64,000 nucleotides of DNA from assembly GCF_044904675.1 (NCBI RefSeq), contig NZ_JADIKJ010000005.1:62001-126000 (forward strand). The letters are read 5' to 3'. Source of the stretch: Dyella_B jejuensis. GTDB lineage: Bacteria > Pseudomonadota > Gammaproteobacteria > Xanthomonadales > Rhodanobacteraceae. The notes beneath the pieces were generated by a model, which saw nothing but the letters and a program-made list of their open reading frames with translations, did no database searches and had not been told where the DNA came from. Below are positions 45,625 to 53,897 of this stretch, one piece after another. The position numbers and the translations under genes are program-made. The first letter of the stretch is position 1; each line of letters begins with the position of its first letter.

Positions 45625-47247
45625 ATGAGCGATGCATCCTGGTGGCGCGGTGCCGTCATCTACCAGATCTATCCACGCAGTTTCCTGGATACCAATGGCG
45701 ACGGCGTGGGCGACCTGCCCGGCATCATCCAGCGGCTGGACTATGTCGCGAGCCTGGGTGTCGATGCGATCTGGATCGCGCCGTTCTTCCGCTCGCCGAT
45801 GGCCGATTTCGGCTATGACATCGCCGACTATCGCGATGTCGATCCGCTGTTCGGCACGCTCGAGGATTTCGAGCAGTTGCTTGCCAAGGCCCATCGCCTC
45901 GGCTTGAAGGTGATGATCGACCAGGTATTGAGCCATACCTCCGACCAGCACGCCTGGTTCAAGGAAAGCCGCGAGAATCGGCACAACCCAAAATCCGACT
46001 GGTACGTGTGGGCGGACGCGAAGCCCGATGGCAGCGCGCCGAACAATTGGCTATCGATTTTCGGCGGCTCCGCCTGGCAATGGGAGCCCCGGCGCGGCCA
46101 GTACTACCTGCACAATTTCCTGGCCTCCCAGCCGGACCTCAACTTCCATCATCCGGATGTGCGCGTCGCCGTGCTCGACAATGTGCGCTTCTGGCTGGAC
46201 AAGGGCGTGGATGGGTTGCGCCTGGATGCGATCAATTTCTGCTTCCACGATCGTGCCTTGCGCGACAATCCGCCCAAGCCCAAGGAAAAGCGGATTGGCC
46301 GCGGTTTCAGCGCGGACAACCCGTATGCTTTCCAATATCACCTGTACAACAACACCCAGCCGGAAAACCTCGACTTCCTCGGCGAGCTGCGCACCCTGCT
46401 CGATCGCTACCCGGCCGCCGTGACGCTGGGCGAAATTTCCTCGGAAGATTCGCTCGCGACGATGGCCGAATACACGCGCGGCCAGCGCCTGCACATGGGT
46501 TACAGCTTCGAATTGCTGAGCAGCGACTTCAGTGCCGCATACATCCGTCGCACGGTAGAACAGCTCGAAGCGCAGATGAGCGAAGGCTGGCCGTGCTGGG
46601 CCATCTCCAATCATGACGTGGAGCGCGTGCTCACACGCTGGGGCAATGGCGATGCGTCGCCGCGCCTGGCGAACCTGCTCACCGCCATGCTGTGCTCGCT
46701 GCGCGGATCGGTCTGCGTCTACCAGGGCGAAGAGCTTGGTTTGAACGAAGCGGAGGTGCCATTCGAGGCCCTGCGCGATCCCTACGGCATTACCTTCTGG
46801 CCCAATTTCAAGGGCCGCGACGGTTGCCGCACGCCGATGCCGTGGGATGACAGCGCGCTCGCCGGCTTCAGCGACACCGTTCCATGGCTGCCGATCGACG
46901 AAGCGCACAAGCTGCTGGCGGTCACGCGGCAGGAAGCCGATCCGGAGTCGGTGCTGCAAGGTTTTCGCCGCTTCATGCAATGGCGAGCCACTCAGCCCTG
47001 CCTGCGTCGCGGCAGCATCCGCTTCCTCGACACACCCGAACCCGTGCTGGCCTTCGTGCGCAGCCATGCCGGCGAGCAAGTGCTGGCGGTATTCAACCTC
47101 GGCAAACAGCCGCAGGCGTTTGCCCTTGCGAGCATCGGCCCAGCCCAGCTCCTTGCCGGACATGGCTTGCCACAGGGCACGTTGCAGGGCAGCCAGCTGC
47201 AACTGCCTGGACATGGCGTTTTGTTTGCACGCCTTGCCGGCAGCTGA
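45625..47247 (+). CDS. GH13 alpha-glucosidase, cytoplasmic
   Basis: A 540-residue protein without a signal peptide. The GH13 barrel begins ASWWRGAVIYQIYPRSFLD and contains KVMIDQVLSHTSDQHAWF, GVDGLRLDAINFCFHDRAL with the nucleophile Asp, AVTLGEISSED with the acid Glu and AISNHDVERV. The QVLSHTS segment is typical of alpha-glucosidases and related enzymes rather than endo-amylases. It would split maltose or oligosaccharides in the cytoplasm after import by the symporter. It is divergent from the receptor gene, and an operator copy lies upstream. The ATG at 45625 has TGGGG ahead; 14 upstream codons are open. Confidence 0.92.
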   Translation: MSDASWWRGAVIYQIYPRSFLDTNGDGVGDLPGIIQRLDYVASLGVDAIWIAPFFRSPMADFGYDIADYRDVDPLFGTLEDFEQLLAKAHRLGLKVMIDQVLSHTSDQHAWFKESRENRHNPKSDWYVWADAKPDGSAPNNWLSIFGGSAWQWEPRRGQYYLHNFLASQPDLNFHHPDVRVAVLDNVRFWLDKGVDGLRLDAINFCFHDRALRDNPPKPKEKRIGRGFSADNPYAFQYHLYNNTQPENLDFLGELRTLLDRYPAAVTLGEISSEDSLATMAEYTRGQRLHMGYSFELLSSDFSAAYIRRTVEQLEAQMSEGWPCWAISNHDVERVLTRWGNGDASPRLANLLTAMLCSLRGSVCVYQGEELGLNEAEVPFEALRDPYGITFWPNFKGRDGCRTPMPWDDSALAGFSDTVPWLPIDEAHKLLAVTRQEADPESVLQGFRRFMQWRATQPCLRRGSIRFLDTPEPVLAFVRSHAGEQVLAVFNLGKQPQAFALASIGPAQLLAGHGLPQGTLQGSQLQLPGHGVLFARLAGS

Positions 47248-47494
47248 GCAAAACGATCCGCATCGTCTGCGATAGCTGACAGTCGATGCATCGTTATCCG
47301 CAGAAATGCCGGCGGTGCCGCATGCGCGATCACTCCGGCAGGACAACGATCGCGGCCACGGCCACGCCATAGGCAACAACCCGGCAACCCCGCGACGCGG
47401 CGCGCAAAGCCATAAGCCACTCCTAACCCGACACGTCCCCGTTACTCGCGATCCGTCCCGCTTATTCCGTGCTTGAAGCATGCCTTTAAACACG

Positions 47495-47508
47495 TTTGGA
47501 CGTCTAAA
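47495..47508. promoter_or_regulatory. GACGTC-centred palindrome upstream of the terpene synthase
   Basis: TTTGGACGTCTAAA is a 14-base near-perfect palindrome (one mismatched pair) in the 452-base gap (47248-47699) between the glucosidase and terpene synthase genes. Twelve of its bases recur at 3716 before cysG. I see nothing else that I would call in this gap, apart from the ribosome site of the terpene synthase. Confidence 0.4.
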
Positions 47509-47699
47509 TTCACCGCGTCAAAACGCTTGCGTCACTATGTTTCACCGACGAGCGCCACGGCAGAAGAACCCCTGATCCGCGCCGCGTTGCGCGCATAGCA
47601 TTTGGTACGACTCTGCGATTCAACCAGCATCCGTCGAGGATGGGCGCCTTCCGTGCGCTTCCGATGCAATGCGACATCGAACTTCAAGGAGAGATCACC

Positions 47700-48758
47700 G
47701 TGATTCCTTCGACGAACCAGGCTTCCGCCACCATCGAGCCCACGAATTCTCTGCTCGAACACCATGCATCCGGGAACGTGCTCGAAGGCCTACGCATGCC
47801 AGAGCCAGACTGTCCATGGGCCCATGCATGTGCCCCATTCGCGCCGACGATCGAACTTCGGATGAGGGAATGGCTGGAAAATTACGGGCTCGTGCAGAGC
47901 GATCGCATGCGCGCCCGCATTGCCAGGGCGAATTATGGCTGGCTGGCCGCGCGTTGCTACCCTTATGCATCCATCGAGCGCCTGCAGATCATCGCCTGCT
48001 ATTTCGGCTTGTATTTTCTTACCGATGATCTGTTTGTCGATCGCGTCGAAACCGTTTCATCGCAAACCATCCCCAACCTCACTGCCATCATCGCCCTGTT
48101 TGACCTGGATCGCCTGGGCAGCGAACCGGTCTACGGCGAGGCGGCCTGGGTGGACCTTTGCCAGCGGATGAAGCCGCACATGTCGGCAGAACACTTTTGG
48201 CGCTTTGCCCACGGCATGCAGATGTGGGCAGGCGCTGCCGGCTTGCAGATCATCGAGCACATCCACAATCAACCGATCGGGCTTCGCCAATACGAGACCA
48301 TCCGGCGTCATATCAGCGGGGCAAACCCCAGCCTCGACCTGATCGACTTCGCCAACGGGAACCCGCTCTCACCCGATGAGTACCATCGGCCGGACGTGCA
48401 GCAGCTCAGGCGGCACGCCAACAACGTCATTTCCTGGAGCAATGACCTGCATAGCCTTGCGATGGAAATCAGCCAGCCCGGCCAGAACAAGAACATGGTG
48501 GCGATCTACATGGCCCAGGGTTGTTCGATCCAGGCGGGCGTCGACCGCACCGCGGATAGGATCCGCGGCGAGATCCAGGCGTTCGTAAATGAGGCGACGG
48601 CTCTCCGGGACCACGCCAGTACCGCCATCCTCGGCTATATCGAAGGCCTGGAACGGTGGATGGCAGGCTACGAAGCGTGGGTCACCAACGATACGCGGCG
48701 CTATGCGCGCGCATTCGTCGGCGAGGACGCGGATGACCGCGACCTTGTACATACCTGA
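47700..48758 (+). CDS. Class I terpene synthase family protein
   Basis: This 352-residue protein has the hallmarks of bacterial class I terpene cyclases. The acidic motif is DDLFVD near residue 105, the effector-type Arg lies further on, and the second metal motif is NDLHSLAME (NDxxSxxxE) near residue 245. Such enzymes ionise farnesyl or geranyl diphosphate with magnesium and cyclise it, often to volatile sesquiterpenes. The product cannot be predicted. The GTG at 47700 is chosen because AAGGAG lies eight bases ahead; the open frame begins 20 codons earlier. No prenyltransferase or P450 gene is next to it. An HMG-CoA-synthase-like gene follows 226 bases downstream in the same direction. Base composition looks slightly less GC rich than its neighbours. 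Confidence 0.88.
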   Translation: MIPSTNQASATIEPTNSLLEHHASGNVLEGLRMPEPDCPWAHACAPFAPTIELRMREWLENYGLVQSDRMRARIARANYGWLAARCYPYASIERLQIIACYFGLYFLTDDLFVDRVETVSSQTIPNLTAIIALFDLDRLGSEPVYGEAAWVDLCQRMKPHMSAEHFWRFAHGMQMWAGAAGLQIIEHIHNQPIGLRQYETIRRHISGANPSLDLIDFANGNPLSPDEYHRPDVQQLRRHANNVISWSNDLHSLAMEISQPGQNKNMVAIYMAQGCSIQAGVDRTADRIRGEIQAFVNEATALRDHASTAILGYIEGLERWMAGYEAWVTNDTRRYARAFVGEDADDRDLVHT

Positions 48759-48984
48759 GAATGCGCCGATCTATTCGCTCAAGGACGGATAAGCGGTTAA
48801 AATCCCGTAGTTCCGGCCGGGCGCACGCATCATCCCCGTTTGGACGGCTCTTTAGTGACCGCAGGCAGATCCTGAGATCCGGCATTCGACGCGCTCCCCA
48901 TGCCCATGTACTGTGCACGCCCGCGCGTGCATGGCGTGGACGTAGCGGCCGGCCATTGCCCGACATCACCGAGGAACTCAGGTT

Positions 48985-50490
48985 TTGAATACAGCGAACG
49001 ATACGGCAGCACAGCGGCGCAACCCCGGCGTGAGCGGCATGGCCCTGTACGTACCCCAGCCTCGCGTGCCCTTGCGCGACTGGTGCGAGTGGACGGGCAA
49101 CTCCTGGGACAAGGTGCAAGCCGTGGTCGGCCGCAGCTTCCGGCGTCCGGCGCCTTACGAAGACGCCTACACCATGGCGGCGACCGCCGTGCTGCGGCTG
49201 ATCCGCAATTACCGGCTCGACCCGCGCCGGATCGGCCAGCTTGCGCTCGGCACCGAGAGCAGCAAGGACAATTCCGCCGGCGCGGTGATCGTGCGCGGCA
49301 TGGTCGATCGCGAGCTGGAACGCCAGGGCCTGCCGCGCCTTTCCCGCCAGCTGGAAGTGCCCGAGTTCAAGCATGCCTGCCTCGGCGGCATCTATGCGTT
49401 GAAGAGCGCGCTGCGTTACGCGGCGTTCGACGCCGAGGGACGGCAGGCGATCGTGGTGTGCAGCGACATCGCCGAATACGAACGCGGCTCCACCGGCGAA
49501 CAGACCCAGGGCGCTGGCGCTGTCGCCATGCTGGTGGAAGCCGAGCCCAAGCTGTTCGAAGTGGACCTGGCCCACGCCGGCAGCGCCTCGGACTACCGCG
49601 GCCCGGATTTCCGCAAGCCGTTCGCGCGCCATTTCGACCACGAATATGCCGAGCGCGGCAAGCGGCTGCATGACTTTCCGATCTTCAGCGGCAAGTATTC
49701 CACCTTCGCCTATCTGGATGAGACAGGCCAGGCTTTCGATGCCATGATCGAGCGGCTGGGCATTTCCGATATCGACTTCCTCGCCTCCGTGCGCGGCATG
49801 TTCTTCCATCGTCCCTACCACATGATGCCGCTACAGGCGCTGGCCTTTATCTATGCCCGCGCGCTGGCACGCGCGCCGCAGCCGCATGCGGAATTCCAGG
49901 CGCTGTGCGAACAGGCCGGCGTGCCGGCGGAAGGCGTGCGCGACGAATGCCGCAACGAGCCGGACCTGTTCGGCGAATTCCTGCGCCTGGGCGGCCATGC
50001 CGAGGCGGCACAGGAGCCGCATCCGCTCACCACCAAGCTCGCCGGCATGGTCCGCAAGAGCCCCGCGTTCCAGCAATTGCTCGCCACGCGCGTGCATCTT
50101 GGCACCGACTGGGCGATGGAACTGGGCAACCTCTACACCGCGGCCCTGCCCGCCTGGATCGCCGCAGGCTTCGAGCAGGCGCTGGCGCAAGACACGGAAC
50201 TGGCCAATGCCCAGCTGGTGGCGATCGGCTACGGCAGCGGCGATGCCGCCGAATCCGTGCCGCTGAAAGTGGTGCCGGCATGGCGCGAAGCCGCCGCCAA
50301 GATCAATTTCCGCAGCGCGCTGGCCGCTTCCGTCGACCTGTCCCAACACCAGTACGAGGCACTGCACGATGGCAAGCACGTCGAACTTGACTGCCCGGCG
50401 CGCGACCAGTTCGTGATCGCTCGCACGGGCGACACTTACGAGACGAGCTTCCAGGACCTTGGCGTCGATTACTACGAGTTCGCCCAATAA
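48985..50490 (+). CDS. Hydroxymethylglutaryl-CoA synthase family protein
   Basis: This 501-residue thiolase-fold protein has all three catalytic positions of HMG-CoA synthases: Glu in LALGTESSKDNSAG, Cys in EFKHACLGGIYALKSA and His in FFHRPYHM. HMG-CoA synthase condenses acetoacetyl-CoA with acetyl-CoA in the mevalonate pathway, and relatives add beta-branches in polyketide synthesis. Related long proteins occur in other Xanthomonads as I recall. The start is a TTG with GAGGAA ahead; a downstream in-frame ATG at 49039 is possible but would cut into the first beta strand. A -10-like TTAAAAT lies near 48797. A strong terminator follows. Its substrate is not established. Confidence 0.85.
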   Translation: MNTANDTAAQRRNPGVSGMALYVPQPRVPLRDWCEWTGNSWDKVQAVVGRSFRRPAPYEDAYTMAATAVLRLIRNYRLDPRRIGQLALGTESSKDNSAGAVIVRGMVDRELERQGLPRLSRQLEVPEFKHACLGGIYALKSALRYAAFDAEGRQAIVVCSDIAEYERGSTGEQTQGAGAVAMLVEAEPKLFEVDLAHAGSASDYRGPDFRKPFARHFDHEYAERGKRLHDFPIFSGKYSTFAYLDETGQAFDAMIERLGISDIDFLASVRGMFFHRPYHMMPLQALAFIYARALARAPQPHAEFQALCEQAGVPAEGVRDECRNEPDLFGEFLRLGGHAEAAQEPHPLTTKLAGMVRKSPAFQQLLATRVHLGTDWAMELGNLYTAALPAWIAAGFEQALAQDTELANAQLVAIGYGSGDAAESVPLKVVPAWREAAAKINFRSALAASVDLSQHQYEALHDGKHVELDCPARDQFVIARTGDTYETSFQDLGVDYYEFAQ

Positions 50491-50526
50491 GCGTGCTCGC
50501 CTGGCCTCGCGCCGTCGCCCACAACG

Positions 50527-50560
50527 AAAAGAGGACGGCATGCCAGTCCTCTTTTTTTTT
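50527..50560 (+). terminator. Rho-independent terminator after the HMG-CoA-synthase-like gene
   Basis: AAAAGAGGAC pairs with GTCCTCTTTT across a GGCATGCCA loop that can itself pair, followed by further Ts (nine in all). Confidence 0.92.
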
Positions 50561-50701
50561 GCGCGTGAAAAAGCGTCTGTGCTCGCCCGGACAGCAAGCC
50601 TTTCGCTCACGCGGCAGGCACGACAAGCTCGGCTTGTTCGTGGTGCGCGCTTGGCGAGTAGACTCGCTCCATCGCGATGCCATGCACGGAGCCGGTGCGA
50701 C

Positions 50702-51496
50702 ATGTTCAAGCTGAAAGGCGTGCTTTCGCTGCAGTCCGGCGATCACGCGCTGGGCGGCGCGGACCGTATCGCGTTGCTGGCGAAGATCGCCGAAACCGGC
50801 TCGATCACGGCGGCGGCACGGGCCGTGGGAATGAGCTACAAAGGCGCCTGGGACGCGGTCGATGCCATGAACAATATGGCGGACGAACCCCTGGTCGTGC
50901 GCGCCACCGGTGGCAAGGGCGGGGGCGGCACGCGCTTGACCGAACGCGGCAGGCGGCTGGTCGAGGCGTTCACCGCGCTGGAAGAGATGCATCGGCGTTT
51001 CCTGGAACAGTTCGACACGCTGACGGAAGCATCGGCTTCCGACATCAAACTGATACGAGGCCTCATGTTCCGCACCAGTGCCCGCAACCAGCTTTCAGGC
51101 CAGGTCGTAGCCATCCACAAGGGCCTGGTAAACGACACCGTTGAGCTGCAACTTGGCGGCGGCGAACGCCTCGTCGCCACCCTTACTTGCGAAAGTACCG
51201 TCGACCTCGGCCTGCAGGTCGGCACCGAAGCCATCGCGCTGATCAAGGCTTCCTCGGTATTGGTGGGATTGCCGGACGATGGCTTGCGGCTGTCGGCGCG
51301 CAATCAGTTCGCGGGCACGGTTATCCGGGTGACCGCCGGGGCCGTGAATGCGGATGTACGCATCCAGCTGGCCGGCGGCAGCATCATGAGCGCGATCGTG
51401 ACGACCGAAAGCGTATCGCGACTGCAACTGCGGGAAGGCCTGGCGGTGGTGGCGATCGTCAAGGCATCGAGCGTGATCATCGGCACGACCCGCTGA
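50702..51496 (+). CDS. modE: ModE family molybdate-responsive regulator
   Basis: A 264-residue regulator with an N-terminal LysR-like winged helix-turn-helix (residues about 20-110: IALLAKIAETGSITAAARAV, AMNNMADEPLVVR) and two C-terminal Mop/TOBE domains (residues about 125-190 and 195-262), each starting SARNQ and ending IKASSV or VKASSV. These bind molybdate at the dimer interface. ModE represses molybdate uptake when molybdate is plentiful and can activate molybdenum enzymes. The length equals E. coli ModE (262). A matching inverted repeat lies between this gene and the next, so the downstream operon is a likely target. Confidence 0.94.
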   Translation: MFKLKGVLSLQSGDHALGGADRIALLAKIAETGSITAAARAVGMSYKGAWDAVDAMNNMADEPLVVRATGGKGGGGTRLTERGRRLVEAFTALEEMHRRFLEQFDTLTEASASDIKLIRGLMFRTSARNQLSGQVVAIHKGLVNDTVELQLGGGERLVATLTCESTVDLGLQVGTEAIALIKASSVLVGLPDDGLRLSARNQFAGTVIRVTAGAVNADVRIQLAGGSIMSAIVTTESVSRLQLREGLAVVAIVKASSVIIGTTR

Positions 51497-51546
51497 ATTC
51501 AGCGCTCCGGCCAGAGCGCAGCGCAGTCCTTTCCTTCACAATGAGT

Positions 51547-51570
51547 CGTCATATACTCGACTTTATAACG
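51547..51570. promoter_or_regulatory. Putative ModE box
   Basis: CGTCATATA-CTCGAC-TTTATAACG is an inverted repeat matching at seven of nine arm positions, close to the ModE site of E. coli in sequence (CGTTATA-type arms) and spacing as I remember it. It lies 50 bases downstream of modE and 24 bases upstream of the next gene. Confidence 0.7.
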
Positions 51571-51594
51571 TCAGATAGCAGGGGAAGGCACCTG

Positions 51595-52122
51595 ATGGGG
51601 TCCGGAAAGGGGCACGCTCGCTCGCTGTCGGCAGCCTTTGCGCTGGCCTGCGTTGCCTGGCCGGCTTTGGGGCGGGACGCAGCGCCATCGGCGCCATCCA
51701 TTCGCGTACTGGTCGATGGCCGAGCGGCCATCACGCTGGATCGCGCCGCGCTGGCAGCCATGCCGCGCACCACCGTCAATACGCCGGCGATCCATCACGA
51801 ACCCGCCGCGCAATGGCAGGGCGTCGCGCTGGAAGAACTGCTGCAACGCGCCGGCGCGCCCGGTGGCGAACACCTGCGCGGACACGCCATGACTACCATC
51901 GTGCGCGTTATCGCTGCCGATCACTATCAGGTGGTTTTCAGCCTGGGCGAACTCGATCCTTCGCTCGGCCACGAGCCCGTGCTGCTGGCCGATACGCAGG
52001 ACGGCCACGCATTGACCACCAGCGGCCCGTTCCGGCTGATCGTGCCCGGCGACCGGCGCCCGGCCAGATGGGTTCGTAGCGTGACCACTGTCGAGGCAGG
52101 CAGCGATGCCTCGGTGCACTGA
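51595..52122 (+). CDS. Exported SUOX-fold-like molybdopterin-domain protein without the catalytic Cys
   Basis: This 175-residue protein has a signal peptide (residues about 8-30, ending ALGRD) and a domain resembling the molybdopterin-binding domain of sulfite-oxidase-type enzymes: IRVLVDGRAAITLDRAAL at the start, then WQGVALEELLQRAG, LADTQDGHALTTSGPFRLIV and RWVRSVTTVE. The mature part has no Cys, whereas sulfite oxidase uses a Cys to bind molybdenum. It may bind molybdate or cofactor non-catalytically; this is inference. The ATG at 51595 has GGGGAAGG six bases ahead; the in-frame ATG at 51541 lies inside the ModE-box region and gives no signal peptide. The porin gene follows 45 bases downstream. 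Confidence 0.75.
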   Translation: MGSGKGHARSLSAAFALACVAWPALGRDAAPSAPSIRVLVDGRAAITLDRAALAAMPRTTVNTPAIHHEPAAQWQGVALEELLQRAGAPGGEHLRGHAMTTIVRVIAADHYQVVFSLGELDPSLGHEPVLLADTQDGHALTTSGPFRLIVPGDRRPARWVRSVTTVEAGSDASVH

Positions 52123-52167
52123 TTTTTTCCATACCGAACGCGCATCCATCCGCAAGGAGAATTCCGC

Positions 52168-53499
52168 ATGTTGAAGTCATGCACGATTGCCGCCACCGTC
52201 CTGGTCCTGGCGCTTGCCGGCGCCAGCGCATATGCGGACGACTATGGCCTGGATGACATCTTCACCAACGGCCACGTCGATGGCGACCTGCGGCTGTACA
52301 ACTTCAATCGCCTGTACGACAGCAAGACCACGCCCAACGCAAGCGCGTTTTCCGCCGCCGCGCTGATCAATGCGCAGACCGGCACATTCTTCGGCGGCTT
52401 CAGCATCGGCGGATCGTTCGTCACCGCCAATTCGCTCGGCACCCATTCGGATAATGCCGCGAAAATCGACACCACCCTGGCCGGACCGAACAATTCGATC
52501 GGCGCCTTCAGCCAGGCCTACCTGCAATACAAGAACGACATGTTCCTGTTCCGCGGCGGCTACCAGTACCTTGCCGACGATCCGTGGATGGGCAACAACG
52601 ATTCGCGCGTGATCCCCTCCTCGTATAACGCGCTGCTGGTGCAGGTGACGCCGCTGGCCGGATGGAATGTGTTCGCCCTGCGCGAGTACAGCTGGAAAAG
52701 CCGTACCTCGTATGGCATGTATCCGGACAACCTGTATTACCCGTCCAAGTACGACGGCGATTCGTCCTACGGCAACAACGGCTCGCTGCCGCTCGACTCG
52801 CGTTCCGCGCCAGGCACCTGGGAGGGCGGCACCACTTACGTCAAAGGCGGCCTCAGCGCGCAGTTGCGCTATTACGACTTCATGCACTTCGCACGCACCG
52901 GCTATGCGGTGGGAAGCTACGTTTTCAACACCGGTACGGGCTTCGACCCGGTCATCGGCGCGCAATACCTGTCGCAGAACGACGGTTCCGACAATCGCTT
53001 CACGCAAACGGACACCAGCCTGTTCGGCGTACCGGGCACCCACGTGAAAAGCCAGGCGATCGGCGGCGACCTGGGCCTGGTGATTCCCGACGGCCGCTTC
53101 GATGTGCTCTACAACAAGCTCGCGCATGAAGATGGCGCGGTAGGCGGCGGCGCCTTGATCTCGCCCTATACCACCAATTACGGCACCGATCCGCTGTTCA
53201 CCACCTCGATGATCCGCGGCCTGGTGGAAGCTGGCCCGGGCCGCGCCTGGAAGGGCAAGTTCACCTACGACTTTTTCGAAAAGAAGCTGGAATTGACTAC
53301 CGCCTACGCGAAATACATCACCGATTACCGTGGCCGCAGCCATGATCTGTATTTCGACGTGATCTACCATCTGGACGGCTATTTGCGCGGCCTTACCCTG
53401 CGCGACCGCTGGGAGCTTTCCAACGGCGGCGTCGACAATCTCAACCCGAGCAACAAGGCCTTCGTCTACAACCGCCTGATGATCGACTACAAGTTCTGA
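52168..53499 (+). CDS. OprD-like outer-membrane porin
   Basis: This 443-residue protein has a signal peptide (ending SAYADD) and a beta-barrel pattern with alternating residues and a C-terminal aromatic (IDYKF), typical of outer-membrane porins. The segments GHVDGDLRLYNFNRLYD and FGGFSIGGSF, GAFSQAYLQYKNDMFLFRGG resemble the OprD family, whose members take up amino acids or other small solutes. AAGGAGA lies nine bases before the ATG. It is the second gene of the two-gene operon behind the ModE-box-like site. That suggests a role with molybdate or a molybdenum compound, which is inference. Confidence 0.82.
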   Translation: MLKSCTIAATVLVLALAGASAYADDYGLDDIFTNGHVDGDLRLYNFNRLYDSKTTPNASAFSAAALINAQTGTFFGGFSIGGSFVTANSLGTHSDNAAKIDTTLAGPNNSIGAFSQAYLQYKNDMFLFRGGYQYLADDPWMGNNDSRVIPSSYNALLVQVTPLAGWNVFALREYSWKSRTSYGMYPDNLYYPSKYDGDSSYGNNGSLPLDSRSAPGTWEGGTTYVKGGLSAQLRYYDFMHFARTGYAVGSYVFNTGTGFDPVIGAQYLSQNDGSDNRFTQTDTSLFGVPGTHVKSQAIGGDLGLVIPDGRFDVLYNKLAHEDGAVGGGALISPYTTNYGTDPLFTTSMIRGLVEAGPGRAWKGKFTYDFFEKKLELTTAYAKYITDYRGRSHDLYFDVIYHLDGYLRGLTLRDRWELSNGGVDNLNPSNKAFVYNRLMIDYKF

Positions 53500-53607
53500 G
53501 CGCGCATGAAACTGCGCTGAGGCCTGTGCGATGGGCGACGACGGCGCGGCCTTTCTTCGCCTCGCGTCGCACCCTATGATCAGGGCACCTTTGTTACGGA
53601 GACAAGC

Positions 53608-53826
53608 ATGCGCGCCATCCTGATCGTCCTGGGACTTGTACTGCTGATAGGCGGGCTGTGGGTAGTCTTCGGTCACGGCAGCTACACACAGACCGATACC
53701 TTGCTGCAGGTGGGCTCCGCCAAGCTCACCGCCACCCATGACAAGGGTATTCCGCAGTGGTTGGGCATCGGCGGTATCGTGGTTGGCGCATTGCTGACGC
53801 TGGGTGGATTTCTCTCCAAGCGTTGA
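53608..53826 (+). CDS. Small two-helix membrane protein
   Basis: This 72-residue protein has two predicted membrane helices (residues about 3-22 and 50-68) separated by a polar loop (SYTQTDTLLQVGSAKLTA). I do not recognise a family with certainty. GGAGAC lies nine bases before the ATG. It lies between the porin and uvrD genes, about 110 bases after the former. Its function is unknown. Confidence 0.65.
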   Translation: MRAILIVLGLVLLIGGLWVVFGHGSYTQTDTLLQVGSAKLTATHDKGIPQWLGIGGIVVGALLTLGGFLSKR

Positions 53827-53835
53827 GGTGCGCAA

Positions 53836-53863
53836 GCTCCCTCTTCTCGCCGGGCGAGGGAGC
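53836..53863. repeat. Hairpin upstream of uvrD
   Basis: GCTCCCTC pairs with GAGGGAGC, with CTCGCC/GGGCGAG inside. The sequence looks like a degenerate relative of the REP-like units at 55320, 58829 and 60995. It could also end transcription of the small membrane protein gene; no U tract follows. Confidence 0.4.
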
Positions 53864-53884
53864 AACGAGCCGCCGCGTAGCGGC

Positions 53885-53890
53885 TACAAT
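53885..53890 (+). promoter_or_regulatory. Candidate -10 box of uvrD, close to the start codon
   Basis: TACAAT ends seven bases before the uvrD ATG at 53898. If used, the mRNA would begin at the start codon. No LexA box is obvious upstream, and no ribosome site is visible. Confidence 0.4.
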
Positions 53891-53897
53891 CCGTTGG

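Noticed and set aside
47640..47699. Start of the terpene synthase at 47640
   Set aside because: The GTG at 47700 has AAGGAG at good spacing, while the 20 extra residues are unlike any terpene synthase N-terminus that I know.
51541..51594. ATG at 51541 as start of the SUOX-like gene
   Set aside because: It lies over the ModE-box-like repeat and gives no signal peptide; the ATG at 51595 has a strong ribosome site.
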